NCBI RefSeq assembly: GCF_014645015.1
Contig: NZ_BMLC01000003.1
Span: 245,109 to 309,108, forward strand
Reading direction: 5' to 3'
Source of the DNA: Salinibacterium xinjiangense
Lineage (GTDB): Bacteria > Actinomycetota > Actinomycetes > Actinomycetales > Microbacteriaceae
DNA length: 64,000 nt
Shown here: one piece after another, positions 63,663-64,000 of the stretch
Numbering within the stretch: the first letter of the stretch is position 1
Layout of the letters: every line of letters begins with the position of its first letter
Translations under genes and position numbers: made by a program
The notes under the pieces: model-generated
Databases searched by the model: none
The model's input: the letters and a program-made list of their open reading frames with translations, nothing else
What the model was told of the DNA's origin: nothing

Positions 63663-64000
63663 CTACATCCCCCGCATTCCCCATCGGCACTATCCTCGGC
63701 TACCCGAGGATCGGACGTCGTCGCGAGCTCAAGAAGGCCGTCGAGTCGTTCTGGGCAGGAAAAATCTCTGTCGAGGAGTTGGAGGCGACCGCGGCCGAGC
63801 TTCGCAGGGTCACTCGCGAGCGGCTGCTCTCGCTCGGCCTCGGCCGCGCCGACTCATCCATCCCCGAGGCATTCTCTTACTACGACCAGGTGCTCGACGC
63901 TGCAGTCACGGTCGGGGCGATCCCCACGAGATTCGAACGCCTCGTCAAGGAGGACGGCACCATCGACCTCGCCGGATACTTCACCATCGCCCGCGGTGAG
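63659..64000 (+). CDS. metE: Cobalamin-independent methionine synthase MetE, N-terminal part
   Basis: The first 114 residues of MetE (full length about 760), cut by the window edge. FPIGTILGYPRIGRRRELKK is the folate-binding start of the N-terminal barrel, followed by AVESFWAGKISVEELEATAA and EAFSYYDQVLDAAVTVGAIP. It transfers methyl from methyltetrahydrofolate triglutamate to homocysteine using zinc. ATGA overlap with metF makes them one operon. Confidence 0.93.
   Translation, partial: MTTSPAFPIGTILGYPRIGRRRELKKAVESFWAGKISVEELEATAAELRRVTRERLLSLGLGRADSSIPEAFSYYDQVLDAAVTVGAIPTRFERLVKEDGTIDLAGYFTIARGE

Overview
The window is high-GC actinobacterial chromosome, most likely from the family Microbacteriaceae. 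Four things point there: strong GC3 bias with many GTG and TTG starts, the gene order clgR - DUF3046 - recA - recX - miaB - miaA - dapF - hflX, the order rpsO - pnp - M16 peptidase - dapB, and MarP, RskA-type and F420/PPOX-type families. I see no rRNA, tRNA or CRISPR array. Species cannot be named from the sequence alone.

Layout. (1) 1-16 kb holds unlinked metabolic and envelope genes: aspA, an LEA-like 11-mer repeat protein, an Ada/AlkA-type repair protein, a DksA/TraR zinc-finger protein, a GlcD-like oxidase, a PrsW protease, a HelD-like helicase, a degenerate membrane NERD protein, VanZ, MarP, an aldo/keto reductase and a PlsC-like acyltransferase. (2) 16-23 kb is the accessory part. A metN-metI-metQ methionine importer operon sits between two identical 129-bp direct repeats, each beside the remains of a DUF222/13E12-type HNH endonuclease gene. 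The larger HNH gene is broken by a nonsense codon, a 4-bp duplication and an inserted segment of about 1.34 kb. That insert is flanked by 15-bp direct repeats and carries an AT-richer DUF4062 gene, a family linked to TIR-like and anti-phage proteins. (3) 23-31 kb runs from rpsO through HdeD, a PPOX protein and a quinone oxidoreductase. It includes a secreted module of DUF4397 protein, class F-like sortase, ECF sigma factor (SigK-like) and RskA-like anti-sigma factor. (4) 31-46 kb is mostly core metabolism: pnp, M16 peptidase, dapB, a redox trio (thioredoxin-like, DUF4395, OsmC), thyA-dfrA, dapA and rnj. (5) 47-64 kb has a MacA/MacB-like three-gene exporter, ftsK, pgsA, cinA, clgR, DUF3046, recA (with a LexA-type box upstream)-recX, miaB-miaA-dapF, an RsmC-like methyltransferase, hflX, and metF-metE running off the right edge.

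How the genes work together. dapB, dapA and dapF supply lysine and peptidoglycan precursors. thyA with dfrA makes dTMP and recycles folate. metF-metE makes methionine and metNIQ imports it. pnp, rnj and rpsO belong to RNA turnover and translation. recA/recX and the Ada/AlkA protein serve DNA repair. The most unusual part is 20.0-22.9 kb, where an apparently mobile or recently acquired DUF4062 gene has landed in an HNH gene at its conserved Ile-Asp-Asn-Gly-Thr codons. Other points of interest are three consecutive perfect hairpins next to a TetR operator, a NERD protein lacking its usual catalytic lysine, and repeated short tandem duplications that copy gene 3' ends together with their stop codons.
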